Notes: generated by a model not told the origin, from the sequence alone. A DNA stretch of 64,000 nt from Oscarella lobularis (GCF_947507565.1 NC_089182.1:1984001-2048000); one strand, 5' to 3'. Counted from the first letter of the stretch, positions 37,977 to 61,300 are shown. A program made the numbers and translations.

Positions 37977-40900
37977 TTAAAATTGGCAGAGGCTGTCAAA
38001 GGAATCTAAAAACTCTGTAGCCGAAATGTAGCAGAATTTGTAATGTTCCTAGATGTACCGGCTTTAGAAACTTGTTTTTCTGAACGGTTGAACTACTTAC
38101 CAAAGACGTGACGAATTCGGGGTTCTGCAGTCGGAGGCCTTTGACTACCTGAAAGACATCTGCTACCTGCTCAGCCTTCAACCTTTCAATCACGATGTTG
38201 ATTGCGCAAAACGTTGCAGACCGCCCAATGCCATTACTGAATTACGCATAGCGAAAAAGCAACGAACGAATCTTGCAAATAACTGACCTGCATAAAACAA
38301 CAATAGGAGTGTTGTCAGCCTGCTGCTGAGCTTTGTCTAAGTGACCCATCATTTCCAAGAGACTGGCTGCACTTTTGGGGCAACAGTTTTCTGTCCAGTT
38401 AAAATACTGGAACTGCACCACGTCACGCGTTGAAGAAGTCTACAGAGCAAACACATTGAGCTGCAGCTCATTTTCGACTCTCAGCCTACCTTTCGTTCTT
38501 CCAACAACAATTTTCGAACAGCAAAATCAGGCCCGACATCCTCCGACATCAGAGCAACGGCAAACCCGTCGTATTTAGTCTCTCCTTCACGTGGCCAATA
38601 CATAGCAGACAGCTCCTATACAGAAGAGCGTGCTCTAGTTGGTTCTAATAACGCTTTCTGAAATTACCTGGCCACTTTCCTCCAATTCAGTCAGCATCAC
38701 AACAGTAGTGCATTCGAGTTCCCACACCATTCGCCAGAAATCTCCTACAGTGTAAGAGAGCGGGCCCTGAGTCGTTACATACATAGCTTGACGACTGTAA
38801 CCCTAAATAAAATTGAAAAATTCTCTATAGTAGAAACGCAATCACATCATTATTTCTAACGTCAACATAGTTAGCATTTATGTATCCCACATCTCCGGGA
38901 CGATCAGAACGACGAGACAAGTGAACGCGAATTTTGTCAGCTACAATCAAATACCAACAATTAAAAAATAATTCAACGCTAGTTAAAGCGACGTTTCCTA
39001 CGAGGCAAACAATAGGAATAGCGATTTTTAGAGGACATTTCTTTGTCGCAAGAGTAGGCAAAGTCTTTTCTGTGCGGACTAACTTTGTCCAATGTCTGCA
39101 AACCATGTGTAAAATAGTGACTGTATTCTGATTTTTACTCACCAGCAATTCATTCTCAAAGCCAGTAAGACGTGAAGAGCGATCAACTATCTCCAAATGA
39201 CGCACACGACGTTTGAGTTCATTTGCCGAAATTCTGGTATTACCGCACAGAATGTAATCCAAGACGGCGTCGTGACAAAACACGTATTGAGCCTGAAAAA
39301 AAGCGTAGGAAAATAAAGACAAGAAACGACTCCAAAGTCACCTCTGTCTGCACCATAAACGGACGGCGCTGACGGAACTCAGACACCAGCCCAAATATGT
39401 CAACAACGTTATCGTCTGCCAATCTCTGTATGACGTAGTCCACCACAAGGAACGTTCCAGTGCGACCCACGCCCGCACTGCGCGTACCCTAATAGCTCGT
39501 ACACTCAAAGAGTATTAATATATTTTACCTGCAGTGGGCCAACAGTGGGCCCTGAGCTCTGACTGCGTCGTGGTGGGCTCGGACTCGCGCAAGATAATTG
39601 AGAAGAGTCGTCGGGTATTCGGGGACGCCGTGCTCAGGCCAGCGCGTGAAATGAAACTGAGTCGTCTGATGAGTCTCCGTTCGCGAACCATCAGGTAACT
39701 CCTAGGAACGGATGAAAACCGTTTTCCGGTTTAATTAATTAATTAATAATTAATTGAGAGCAAGCGTTACCCTGAAGACATCAAGAGTTCGCACTGAGCA
39801 TTCTGCCAGTGTCGTCTCCTGCTGAAGGGTAACTACAATTTCGCCGTAATCTTCGGCATTGTCCGGCCAATACTTGTAGCACTTCACCTATAGGCAAAGT
39901 CTGCGGACTATTGTGTGCACCTGTCGCAAAATCGTACCTTTCCCTTCTCTTCGAGTTTCGTTATCATGGCGATCGTTGGAACCTTCTCCTGGAGTATCAT
40001 TCGCCAAAAATCGTTCACCGTTTTCTCGCTGGGACCTTGGGCAGCAATATAAGCATTAGGAACACCGTAGCCCTGCAAGAAAAAAACTCCTCATCGTCCA
40101 GAAGAGGCATCTACGGTACGCACAGGTAAATAAGAGGCGTTTATGTAGTCAGAGCCCTCAACCCCACGAATCGATTGCAGAACGACACGACCGTGATCGT
40201 CTACAAGCAGAGAGTGAGACACGACTGTGGCCAAGATATGCATCATATATACAGGGTGCTATGTTTCCGTATCGATTCTTATCTCGATTCACCGCCAAGT
40301 TGGCAACGAGAGATGGATGTCGCTCGTTTCCATCCAACATTTGATACTCCATTGAGAAACCGTGATTCGAACTGGCGTGCATTTCGTAAACGTGTTCTTC
40401 AAAGTCGCCAGCAGGAATCGAATCAGGCATTTCAGGCATATCTAAATACGACAAACCAAATCGCAAAAACGGACGGTCAGACTGTCAAAAACTCGCCGGC
40501 AATTCCCGGTTCAACGGATAGCTGAACTTGCCCGGTGTCCGAACCGGCCTTATTGCTTGCAATGCACTTGTACAGGCCGGAGTCGACGAGCGCCGTGTCC
40601 TGAATTTGCAACGAGCCGCTCTCGAGCACTCGGACGCGACTATCGCGACCGGGCAATTCTTGGGCGAAAAATCGCCACGTCACTTTCGGCTTGGGATTGC
40701 CCGTGACGTGGACGTTGATGAGCGTGATCTCGCCGGCGGCCGAGCTCGCGCGCCGATTCAGGACCGTCACCTGAGGCCGCGAGTTTTCTTTCCGCGGTCC
40801 AGTAGTCACTTCGGTTAATTAATTAATTATTAATACAAATTTTGACTGAGTGGTCTCACTTTCGACGCGATCGTTGTCGATCACAAGGGAAGAATTGAAC

Positions 40901-43900
40901 CCCAAATTTCGATCTTTACTACTGCGTCGTCTGCCCAACACGTCTTTTTGTGACAAACTAGTTACTTGATCTTTTGCTCTTACCGTCTCCAAAAGAAGAA
41001 TGCTACTAGAATTATGACCAGCAGGGCGACAACTCCAAGGACAATTCCCACGATGATTCCAACGTTGCTGCTGTCCTCTTCGGTATCATCCGTCGTTTCT
41101 ATTTCAAAAATCGATCAACGGACCTTTGTATCCTCCCAAGTCGAATTTTACCTGCTAGAAAAGATTTCGACGTGCTAAAAAGTTCCTACAGATCGCCAGC
41201 GTCAATAGGCAAACGACATGGGCGAAGAATATACCGTGCCGTCATCCGTTCGTTGAAACACGCGAAGAGCGTAGGCGTATCGAGTCCGGCGTTTGAGTGC
41301 AGCATTCAAATAGCCTCCACTTGTTTCATTGGTTCCTAGTACGACCTGAGATGCCATTTCGTCATCCACGAGCAGCTCGACTGCGACGTAAGGCACGCCA
41401 ACTCCCAAGTTCGACCGGTATCGTTGACTTTCGGCATGGGTGAAGTCAAAAGGCTGACCGCCGGACGGAAGTTCAGCCACAAGAACTTGAATTTTTCTGC
41501 GCAAGAGCCGTTAAAAAAAGTGATATTCAAAATTTCAATAGACAACACTCACGTGGCACGAGGAGAGAGGCTCGACTTGCTCGGTAAGAAAACGACGAGC
41601 GCCGATTGTCGCGCTTCGGAGACAGAAAGAGCAATACTGGGTGGCAAAGGAGCTAAACGACAAGAGACCTGCGAGCGCATTTCACTAGCTAAAAGACGTC
41701 ATACCTGTCCAACCATTCACCACGTCACTGTAGCTGCCTCTTTCCACAGTAACGGCAGCTACCTAGAGAACATACTTAGGATATTCTATCCTTGCATACG
41801 CACGCACTGATTTTCTTACTCTGACGAGGTAGTTCGTTGCTGCTTCGAGGCGCTCCAGTCTCTTCGTAGTAGCACTGGCTTCGCTTTCAGTCCAAGGCTC
41901 GTCCGCCGTTCGTCTATAGTCGACTACGTAGGTCGTGATGACGCCGTTGGGTGCGACAGGCTGCGTCCACGTCACGTTCAGCGTCGTCGAGTTTCCTATG
42001 ATGGTGTTAGCAGCGACGCTACGAGGACTGGAAGGAGCTGTGAGACGTACGCGCGTTTTCAATAAATAAATTATTCATTTTAGAATATCCCCTATTACCG
42101 TCTTGGGAGGTTTCGACTGTGATCCCTTTTCTGGATCTTCCCACTAATTGTTTGCCGTCGACTTCGTTGACAACGACAACAGAAATCAGGAAAGACGTAA
42201 ATTTTTCTAATCCATCAAGAAGAACAGATGTTGACGATCCGGGATAGTCTCGGAAATCTGACGTAGCTCGTCGTCTTCTAGAGCCGCCGTCGATTTCATA
42301 AAGAATCCTATAATAATCAATAGGCCCATTAGGAAATTCCGGAGGAGTCCAAGTGACTCGAATTGACGTTGACGATGCAGCAACAGCAGAAACATTTCGA
42401 GGAGGAGAAGAGACTAAAAATAGCGCTCAAATAATTAAGTAGAATCAGAAAATTACTACACGTACTTCCGGGCAATGTCCGAACAGTCAGAGGCTCGCTC
42501 ATCATCGCACTCAGCCCTAGAGCATTTCTTGCCTGTATAAGTATCTCGTATGTCTGATAGGGTCTCAAGTTCAAAAGGGTCGCAGATGGAGTTGTGGGTG
42601 CCGGAAAAAGGATCGCGTACTCGTTGCGCCCCTCTTCCCTGTACTGGACCAGGTACGAAATAATTCTCCCGTTTCCGTCAAAGGGTTCTTTCCACGACAC
42701 CGAGAAACTCTGATTCGTCACGCGACCGAAGGAAACGTTAGCTGTAGAAATAACAGAAGGAATTCCTAAATCAATCGCACTGTTAGATTACTATAGTACA
42801 CAATTTTCATGCTTTCTACTTACCCGCTACTACCACTTGAGTCGCATTGGAGAACGCGGAGCCAGCCTCGTTGATAGCTCTACAACGGTACGATCCAGTA
42901 TCGCCAATGAGCGACTCCTTTATCAACAGGGTGTCGATCCCAGAGGCAGACGAGAATTGGCGCGTGCGATTGCTCATAGAGACGATCCGTTCGTTACTGC
43001 TTCCCTCCGGAAGCACCAGCCAGGTTACATTGGTGAAACCTATTGGAAAGACAGTGCAGGAAAGATTCAGCGCTTGCGATTCGTTGAGATAGATGACCGC
43101 TTCGTTCTGAGACTCGATCTCAGGCGTGTCTAACCGCAAAAAAGGGTTTTTATAGGCTAAACGGATTCTTCGAGTCTTTGTCTCACAGTATACGTCGATG
43201 AAGGCGCTCTCGGAATAAACGCCGCCGCTATGGCAACGGTAATAACCGCTTTCTGTGCGATTCACGCCGTCTATGAGTAATTGACTTTCGCCTCTTCTTT
43301 CGCTGTCCCTTTCAATCAACGTAATTCGGCCCGGCACTTCCGTGACGTTGTAGAATTTCAAAAAGTTTGCATCCATTGACCACTCCCACAAAATTCCGGA
43401 TAAAGGAAAACCGATGACCACGCACGACAGCGTGACGTTAGTACCTTCAAGAAGCCTGCCACCCAATGGGTGAGAAACGAAAACCGGGCGAACTGCAACC
43501 AATAAAAAAATATATAAATAATTTATCTGCTATCCAAAACTCACGCGTAACGACCAGCGTGAAGTTGGCGCTTCTCGACGCAGCGCTATTCGTTCCCTCG
43601 CACGTATAAACGCCGGTGTCGTTCAGGCGAACCACGTCGAAGGTAAGATTTCTCTGACTACGAATCAACTGGTCATTGTTGGGCTCGACGAAGAATTCGT
43701 CCGACAAGATCGAATCGTCGAGAACGCGCCCATCCTTCAGCCAAGTAATCCTCGGTCGGGGAAAGCCCTGAGCAACGCAGGGCACCGACAGGCCTCGAGT
43801 TCCGTCCGGAACGGACAGAAGCGCCGGGGCAACGGAAACATTGGGACGAACTAGAGAAGAAAAATCAAAATCAATACTATATCATTTTTCCCTGTACCAA

Positions 43901-45969
43901 AGACGGTTGCCGCTTCGTAACTTTTATCCGAGCCAAAGCTAAACGTGGCGCACCGATACGTTCCTCCTCGCACGATCGCCAACCCGAGAAAGAGACGCTT
44001 TCCCAGCGTCGTTGCGTTAAAGACCATCGGTCGAGGAATCCATTCATGATTCAAGCCGAAAACGAGGCACTCGAGACGCGCGACGTCGCCGAAATCAATA
44101 GTCGCATTCTGTGGTCCTCTGACCACCAACCCGCGAACTAGAAAAGATCAATAAGAGAATTATCGAATGCGCGGTCAGGAGCATCCTATACCCGATACGA
44201 AATAGGGAACTGTTAGACTCGCGCCAATTTCGTTTCTCGCCCGACATTCGTATAAGCCGTCGTCACTGCCGTCGTTCAGTTCGAGATAACCCGTACCGTT
44301 CATTCGCGCGACACTCGACAGAACGACATTCCGTTTCGTCCACTCGACCCTCGGCGTCGGGCATCCCGTCGCCGAACAGGTGAGCACCGTCGTGCGATTG
44401 TACTCAATTTCGTACCGATTTAGAATTGGATTAACATCGCTGACGATGATTGGCTGAGACGGCGAGCACGTGAAAAATTGAATCTCGCAAAGTGTCAATG
44501 ACGATTGCGCGTCATTGGCCGACGCGACGTAGACGCGCTTTCCGCTAGGCGCGGGCGTGTCGCACGTCAAAAATATATCCGTGCTATTTCCGGTATCGTT
44601 ACTATAGCGACCGCACAATCGATTCGAATTCGACGAGAAACTCCCGTTTCCGACGCGAACGGAGAAGCCGGCCATTTCGACGAGCGCGGTCGAAATCGTA
44701 TTGATTTTTACGGCGAATACGATTTCGATTGAGTCGAATTCGATGCGCCACCACGTGTTCGGTCGCTTATCGGAGACGAAGCACGATTGGGAAACGGGGA
44801 CCGCGTAGCCGTCGATCGCCTTTTGAGGCAAGCCGGCCGATCCGTTCTGAGTCGAAGCGGACACCTTTCTCCCACTGTAGAGATCGAGAACAGGAACTAA
44901 AAAGAAACGCGAGTATTGGACAACTATCCACACGAAATGGGGGGGAGGGGAGGTTGACCGCGCGCCCTTTCTCGCGAGAACGCTGTCATTTTCGCCGGCT
45001 TCTAAAAATAGTAACAGACACTCCTCACCGTGTTGCAGTCGAATGTCGCACAGATCCAGCGTTCCGTTGATCGCGATCACGACGTACTGGCCGAAAATCG
45101 GCGCGCACTCGCCCGACGCGCTTCCACCGGACTCGTTCCCAATTAGATGAGTCGTACAAAGAGTGTAATCGCGTCGCTCATCCGAAGGCCAGCCTCCGAC
45201 GAGCATTTCCAGCGCTTCTTCGATTCCGACGCTGTTATCGTCGTAACGAAAAGAAATTCCAGATACGAGATACGGTCGCTGAAGATCGATTCGAAGCCAT
45301 TTCGTCAATCTCTCGCAGTCGGAATAATTGGCGTTTTGCGTCGTTTCGGGTTTCATAAGCGCGGCTACAGAAACAATGGACAAATAATGAATGGTCGGAC
45401 ACCTGTCGTGCATCTCACTCGCGTTTTCCTCGTTCAAAACGACCTCGCATAGAACGAGACGTTGCGACTGGTTGCCGGGAGGCGATATCGTTACGTAGCG
45501 CCCGACTAGAGAGCAATTGACGACGAAAGAAGCGTCGTCGCCGCTGCGAATCGCGATTCCACACAATTCGCCGCTGAAAGCGTCGTCGTTTTCCCGCGTG
45601 ACGTGAACGACGAAGCCAGTGGCATTGTTTTCCTCCTCTGACGTGTAGATTCGCACGTTCGTGATCGGTAGTAGGCTCGCGCCGACGTCGAGTCGCCACC
45701 ACGGACGCGATTCGAGCGCCGACGCGAAGCAGTTCGCCGCGCGACGGCTCGCGACGCCGTCGGCGGCCCAGCGCGCTTGAAACTTGACGCCGTTCGCTTC
45801 GTACGAGGACGAGGCGAACGCTTTTACGTTACCGAAGACGTCGACGAGTTGATCTTAGTAGGAGGCGCCTTGTGAAAACGCGGCGTCGCGGTTTCAACGG
45901 TACGGTACCTGGATCCGATTTGGCCACGTGGTGTAGTGTGAAGATGACGAGAATGTAGCAAGCGATCAT
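37977..45969 (-). CDS. RPTP-C: receptor tyrosine phosphatase with 3 fucolectin-like, 5 Ig, 3 FN3, cytoplasmic Ig and two PTP domains
   Basis: Met at 45969 gives a signal peptide ([18 protein letters not shown]); an upstream in-frame ATG at 46056 would add 29 residues and is less likely. Three fucolectin/F5_8-type modules follow (to 44470, e.g. [18 protein letters not shown] and CEIQFFTC), then five Ig (44440-42830), three FN3 (42740-41765), juxtamembrane exons and a helix [20 protein letters not shown] (41080-40985) followed by [15 protein letters not shown]. The cytoplasmic Ig exon is 40497-40808. D1 has KNRYGNI and [10 protein letters not shown] (Cys codon 39531-39533) but WPEHGVP, Glu replacing the general-acid Asp. 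D2 reads WTE and LCSNGIGRS (Cys codon 38290-38292), hence probably inactive. Stop at 37977. The shortest RPTP of the array. Confidence 0.9.
40497..40808 (-). other. Cytoplasmic I-set Ig-domain exon of RPTP-C
   Basis: Phase 1-1 exon after the basic stop-transfer exons and before the D1 wedge ([17 protein letters not shown]). Core motifs are [29 protein letters not shown] and [15 protein letters not shown]. The first Cys position reads Asn (TLINVHVTG). The following intron (40442-40496) appears to be GC-AG. Confidence 0.87.
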
Positions 45970-46202
45970 TTCGACGAGAACTTGCCTAAGATGGCCAGTT
46001 TGTACTACTTTGTACGCTGTAGTCCCGTTGGCCCGCCCATTTACGTCATATTCCATGCCGTGCTAATGTTCTCGTTGCTGAGCAGTCTACGACCAAAGAA
46101 ATATCAGCTCTACGTAGTACTTTTCGTATAAGTAGCTAAAATAATACTGCAAACGATTAGTATGAAGTCCTTATAGAAACTGATAGCAATGAAATACTCA
46201 GA

Positions 46203-46246
46203 CACACAGAAGAAAGAAAGAAAAAACAAACAAACAAAAACACAGA
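46203..46246. repeat. Purine-rich low-complexity tract
   Basis: GAAA-type and CAAA-type short repeats in the 292-bp spacer between RPTP-C (5' end) and RPTP-D (3' end). No gene is seen in the spacer. Confidence 0.6.
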
Positions 46247-46261
46247 CGTAAGTCTAGCTTT

Positions 46262-56560
<10,299 letters not shown>

Positions 56561-57092
56561 CCCCGTACGATTGACGCGAGAAGGGCGACGCGACAGGTTT
56601 TTAACACGCCCTTCTTGTGCGAGTGTCGAGTGATAGATTGCGCATGTGCATGTAAACATTATTCCATTCCTCGATCTGCAACTATGCGCTAAGTTTGGCC
56701 ACGGACTTCCTGGTTCGGCGTGTCCGTTGACCCGCTTTTTACCGTCTCACGCATCTTAGCTTGCGTGCGATCACGAGACATAGGCTACAAAAAATCGAAA
56801 CAACACGCGTACGCTAAGAATATTTCAGGTGGCGAATTATATAAGACGTCGACAACTTCAGTTAGAAAATTTCTTCTTCTGGCTTCTTCCGAACCTAATT
56901 GGTCGAACGTTTAATCAAAGGCGCGAAGTTTCGGTCAATTATCTTTCAGCCCGAGAAACTGCTCAATTGAAAGAAAAATAATGACTCTATGACCGGATAG
57001 GTGAATGCACGAGTGAGTTTCTTGAGGTAGTCTGCAAGGAAAAAATCTGCCACTCTGGAGACGCTCTCATATGGGATAGTGACCAGCTTCAT
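56561..57092. other. Spacer between RPTP-D 5' end and the sialyltransferase 3' end
   Basis: No convincing gene. It should hold the RPTP-D promoter (minus strand). A plus-strand TATATAAG at 56838-56845 has an initiator-like TTCAGTT only 22 bp away, too close for a normal pair. Confidence 0.4.
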
Positions 57093-57098
57093 TTTATT
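57093..57098 (-). terminator. Polyadenylation signal AATAAA of the sialyltransferase gene
   Basis: TTTATT on the plus strand is AATAAA on the minus strand, 68 bp past the stop codon at 57166-57168. Confidence 0.6.
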
Positions 57099-57165
57099 GT
57101 ATGATAAAATCAGCAGTATATTATTATATTAGCTCTGAGTCTGGTGGATGAATTTTTTATAATCC

Positions 57166-57930
57166 TTACAGAAGAGGTTGGCCATGCAAAACAACCGAAG
57201 CCGCTTGGGCTTTCCAGTCATACTCTTTCTTGCCAAGCCACGCCCAATTAAATTTGTTTTTGCTGAAATCGTCAAAGACTTTTCTTTCAGCACTCCAATC
57301 ATGAGCGGTATGTGAAGTCATTTCTTTCACCGTTTTAGCGCTATAGTAGTGAAAACGATCGCTCGGCGATTTTGATAAACCAAAACCATAGACATGAACA
57401 ATGTCACACATGAGAAGACTGAAAAAGAGTCCCTTCATGCCAGCTGTTGAAAGGTGATGGCGAGCTGATGACGCATATCTTTTGCCATATTGAGATGTAG
57501 CCGCATCGGGCACATGACGCAGAAGGTCTGACGCTGAATAGACTTTTCGACCGTACTTGCGCTTGCATTCCTCCGCTATGCGCGTGTTCTTTTTATTCAT
57601 ACCCTGTATGCTATTTATGAGAAGTAGGGGGTGATCGCGTGGAACGTCAGGGCCCGTAAAACCGCTCAGATTCATAATCTGTACATCCGTACGACTCCCC
57701 GCGTGTTTCTCATATCCTCGAAAAGACGCGTCGTTCATGTGAATAATGACGTCACGAGAATCAATCTCTTTTCCCAATTCGAAATTGAGGAGATTACCGG
57801 AGAAGCCAACTAGTGCGCAGCTCTTACGATAGCGAAGTTGAGGATAACGGTTGAATTCTTCCTCGCTCGGCATTGAGTACGGGCCTTGACAATTGAACAA
57901 AGGATGGCTGCTACAGCACGAATGTTTCAT
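57166..57930 (-). CDS. GT29-family sialyltransferase-like protein, single exon, 254 aa
   Basis: Family GT29 enzymes transfer sialic acid from CMP-sialic acid to glycans in the Golgi. Sialylmotif L starts at residue 38 (CALVGFSGNLLNFELGKEID) and runs to IIHMNDA. Motif S is at 161-184 (STAGMKGLFF…CDIVHVYGFG). Motif III (HYY) is at 194-196. Motif VS (HDWSAE, with the catalytic His and Glu) is at 210-215. The conserved Cys38/Cys175 pair is present. Oddities: motif L has GFSG where GNSG is usual. The protein is shorter than typical members, and no N-terminal membrane anchor is visible here or in the 400 bp upstream. It has no intron in an intron-rich region. It could be the last large exon of a longer gene, a retrocopy, or a truncated soluble form. 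It has its own AATAAA signal. Confidence 0.88.
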   Translation of the reverse strand: MKHSCCSSHPLFNCQGPYSMPSEEEFNRYPQLRYRKSCALVGFSGNLLNFELGKEIDSRDVIIHMNDASFRGYEKHAGSRTDVQIMNLSGFTGPDVPRDHPLLLINSIQGMNKKNTRIAEECKRKYGRKVYSASDLLRHVPDAATSQYGKRYASSARHHLSTAGMKGLFFSLLMCDIVHVYGFGLSKSPSDRFHYYSAKTVKEMTSHTAHDWSAERKVFDDFSKNKFNWAWLGKKEYDWKAQAASVVLHGQPLL

Positions 57931-58353
57931 GGCAGTGCGAGCCGTAGCCGTCAGTCAAGGAAGCACGTTACGTAAACATCCGTGACTGGCGACCAGTCAG
58001 ATTAATTCGACTCCGACGGCCTTGGTTACTGCTGTCGCGATCGAATCGAGTGCGTAAGTTACAGACCTACAGGCGGTAGACCGTACGGCAGTGTACATCT
58101 CGAACCAGACTCATACGGGAGTCTACATCTGCATTCCGGAAAAAACCTTCGAGGTCGCTTCTTTTCTTCCGACTTTGTATGGAGACGCTTAGTCGTGTTT
58201 TGCAGATCGCGAGAGGTAAGACTCGGCGGCTCGGCATCACGGATTGTAGAGTCTACTCTACAATCCGTGGTAGCATGTAATGTGGCCCTGTGGCTACATT
58301 GGCTACATCAGTCCGTCGCCGTAAGACCACACTGTACTGTACAGCGTCGTTAG
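57931..58353. other. Divergent spacer between the sialyltransferase and RPTP-E
   Basis: Probably carries both promoters. It contains the long palindrome at 58238-58269 and an ACTGTAC motif at 58328, which recurs near 58430 and 58488 in the first RPTP-E intron. No exon is seen in it. Confidence 0.4.
58238..58269. repeat. Perfect 15-bp inverted repeat with a 2-bp spacer
   Basis: The left arm CACGGATTGTAGAGT (58238-58252) and the right arm ACTCTACAATCCGTG (58255-58269) are exact reverse complements around CT. The palindrome lies about 85 bp upstream of the RPTP-E start codon. Confidence 0.9.
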
Positions 58354-61300
58354 ATGTGGTCGAGAATTCTCCGAGTCGCTCTCTTCCTGATTTTCTTCTT
58401 TGCTTCAAGAGCTGTCACGGTTTCAGGTACACTGTACTACTGCTGTACTACATGTACTTACTACCGTCCCCGTAAGAACATTTACACTGTACATGCATAA
58501 AAGTTCAGAGCGCAAATACTAAATACCTAAAGTCTATTTTATTTTTTCGCGTGAAATCGATAAGCCGTATAATCATAATTCAGTCGTTATCCTCGCGTGA
58601 ATGAATTTTCTTGACGTCACAATAGACGATGACGTTGCTGATCAACCGTATCTGATTGATATATATAACCCTGTAAAGATAACAGTGTCGAGCGTCTTGG
58701 AGCGAAACGGGATGCGATTCATTCCCGAATGGAGTATTGACAGAGTGAGCTCGCGCCACGGTTTCAATTGCTTCATATCGCAGCGCGAACGGAATCCCTG
58801 GTGGAGAATGGACCTGGGCTTCATACGGGAAATTCATCAAATCTTTGTGTTCAGACGAAAAGACGACACGTTTTTGCCGGACGTAAAAATAAGTGAAATG
58901 GCAGACGTCATTGCTTACGTGGACAACAATCCAGACACGTTGCATGGAGCGCACATAAAGTGCGGCGAAACCGATTTTAGCTCTAGGTATGCAAAATATG
59001 ACAGACTGTACTTCCAGTGCTTCAATTGGGATGTATGGCCCCTGATACATAGTCTCTTTGGACGATACGTGCATATTGTGGTAGATTCTACTCTGGATGT
59101 CTTTCTTGCGATGTGTGAGATCTACTTCTATATTAGGAGTAAGTGACAATAAATATTTGAAAAGCTAATACAACTAAAATTCTATAATAGATGTTCGGGG
59201 TATCAACATAGTAGCCGAATTTAAAGACGACGTATTTTACACGTCTGAGCTTGAAGAGGATCCGACGAAGCCGTGGAGCTTCCTTCTCGACGCTGACGCC
59301 AATACGTGCGGATCGGCGAAAGAGCCGACTGTACTGAGCGAAGTCTCTCTTCACTTTCCCCAACCGATTCTCTTCTTGACTACTCTCGTTCACGTTTCGA
59401 CGAAACCATTTACGCAAAATTACGAGGTGTATGTGGGCTCTCACCGGACCGGTCGGTTTGAAGACAATAAATGGCACCTAAGCGAGTATGGGCTCAAGGA
59501 CGCGTCGAGAGCCGTGTACAGGGTCTCCTCCGCAGTCTTTGCCACGACCGTCAATTTTCGGCTCAGAGCGTTCGAACCGGCCTCTATATCTTTGTGCAAA
59601 TTTCAAGTGGAATCACAAGGTAGGCATTGAGAGCAATTAATTAAGAAAAAAATTTATTTTTAATTAATACGCTCTTCATATTTAGACTTATACGAAGATA
59701 TATACAGTGGGGTGGTGGCGACGGCTCGGAACGAACTCCACACTTCCTCTTTGGCAATGAAAGCAATCGACGGCAGTCTTCAGACGTTTCCGCACGCCTG
59801 CTTTAGGTCCTTCAAACAAGCGAATACGTGGTGGCGAACGGAGTTCAAAGAGGTGCGAAAGATCAGCTACATCGTCATCACGCCGCTCCCGGAAGCGAAT
59901 GCCCTGCGCGAGATGGACGGATTCGACGTTTACGTCGGCAACGTGACGGTACGTCGACCTCGAGACAACGTTCCGTGTCGACTCTCGCCAATGGTTCATC
60001 CTCTCTCGTCGGGACACGTTGTGACCGAGATGCGAGTGACGTGCTTCGGTCAACCGAGCGGCAAATTCGTCTACGTTGTGTCTTCGAATCGATCAACGTC
60101 GCCCACGCCGTCGCTGTCGCTGTGCGAAGTTCGCTTTTATGACTGCGACGGTATGGAATGGAATGGTACGACGTCATCTAGCGATTTTTCTTAGGATTTG
60201 ACTCTTACCTGACGAAGACGAGCGTCGACACGTCGATAGACAATGATAAGGAGACGATATTTCGCTGCTCGGCGACGGGATGTCCTCCACCGAGTATCGA
60301 GTGGAGTCGTCCGAATGGAGGAATGGTCAATATGACGCGTCACGATCAGAGTGGTGTCAATGTGACGAGCGAAATTACGGTGCGAGGAAGCAGGATCGAC
60401 GAAGGCGCGTACACGTGCACGGCCTACAACGGCGGAGCGACCAATTCTTCGGCGACAATGAATCTGTTTGGTCCGTATAAGAATAAAAGAACGAGAGAGA
60501 TTATGCACGTATATATATATCTTTATTATTTTTTTGCTTTTAGTCTATCCTTTCATTATTACCAGTCCGATGAACGTCAGTGCGCTTCCCGGTCAAGTCG
60601 TCTCGTTGAAGTGCTCGGCGGGAGGATATCCGCTTCCTTCGATCTCGTGGACGTCGGAGCCGGAAGGTGCGTTCGCGATCGCTTCGTCGTCCGCGTCGTC
60701 GATCGCCGTGACGAGTACGATCGACGTCGTCCTCGCGAACAGCAGCAACGCATTGGCGAGTATTTGGTGCACGGCTAGCAACGGTCTAGCAAAGAACGCT
60801 ACCGTTCAGTCTCTCGTTTCAGGCAATACCAACTGGGGGAGAATATAGTTAAGAGGCAGACTAGCCTTAGCTTACTTTTCAGGAAAGACGCGCGTACGCG
60901 TGAAGAGCGTGTATGGACGAGTGGGAGACACGTTGAGTTTGTTCTGCAACGCGAGCGGAGTCGAAGCGCGCTTCATCGAATGGTACAAAGGCGCGCAGGC
61001 ACTAAACGGAACGACGTTTACGCGAACTCCGCTCGGAGTGGAGAGCACACTGACGCTCTCCGACGTGCAACTCAGCGACGGCGCGGACGATTACTATTGC
61101 GAAGCGGGTCGTGCCGGCTATCTTCACACTATTTCGTCGGCTCGAGCAACAGTGGGTGGTAAGAAAAAAAAATTGGGGCTGATTTAATTAAATTAATGGT
61201 GGCTGGAGATTGATTTTGATTTTTATTCGTCAGTTCTTGGTGAAATCGTTTCGTTTCCGAGTCAATCGCTCGATCGCAGTTCGTCGACGTCGGTCGAGTG

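Noticed and set aside
44505-45452. Long plus-strand open frames rich in Arg and Ser.
   Set aside because: They are antisense to the fucolectin-like exons of RPTP-C, whose conserved WWR and LCE motifs show the true strand.
56838-56865. Second TATA/Inr promoter on the plus strand (TATATAAG with TTCAGTT).
   Set aside because: Spacing is only 22 bp and no supported gene lies downstream on that strand.
57166-57930. Bacterial or viral origin of the sialyltransferase because it lacks introns.
   Set aside because: The sialylmotifs are of the animal/plant GT29 type, and it has an AATAAA signal; a retrocopy or single large exon explains it more simply.
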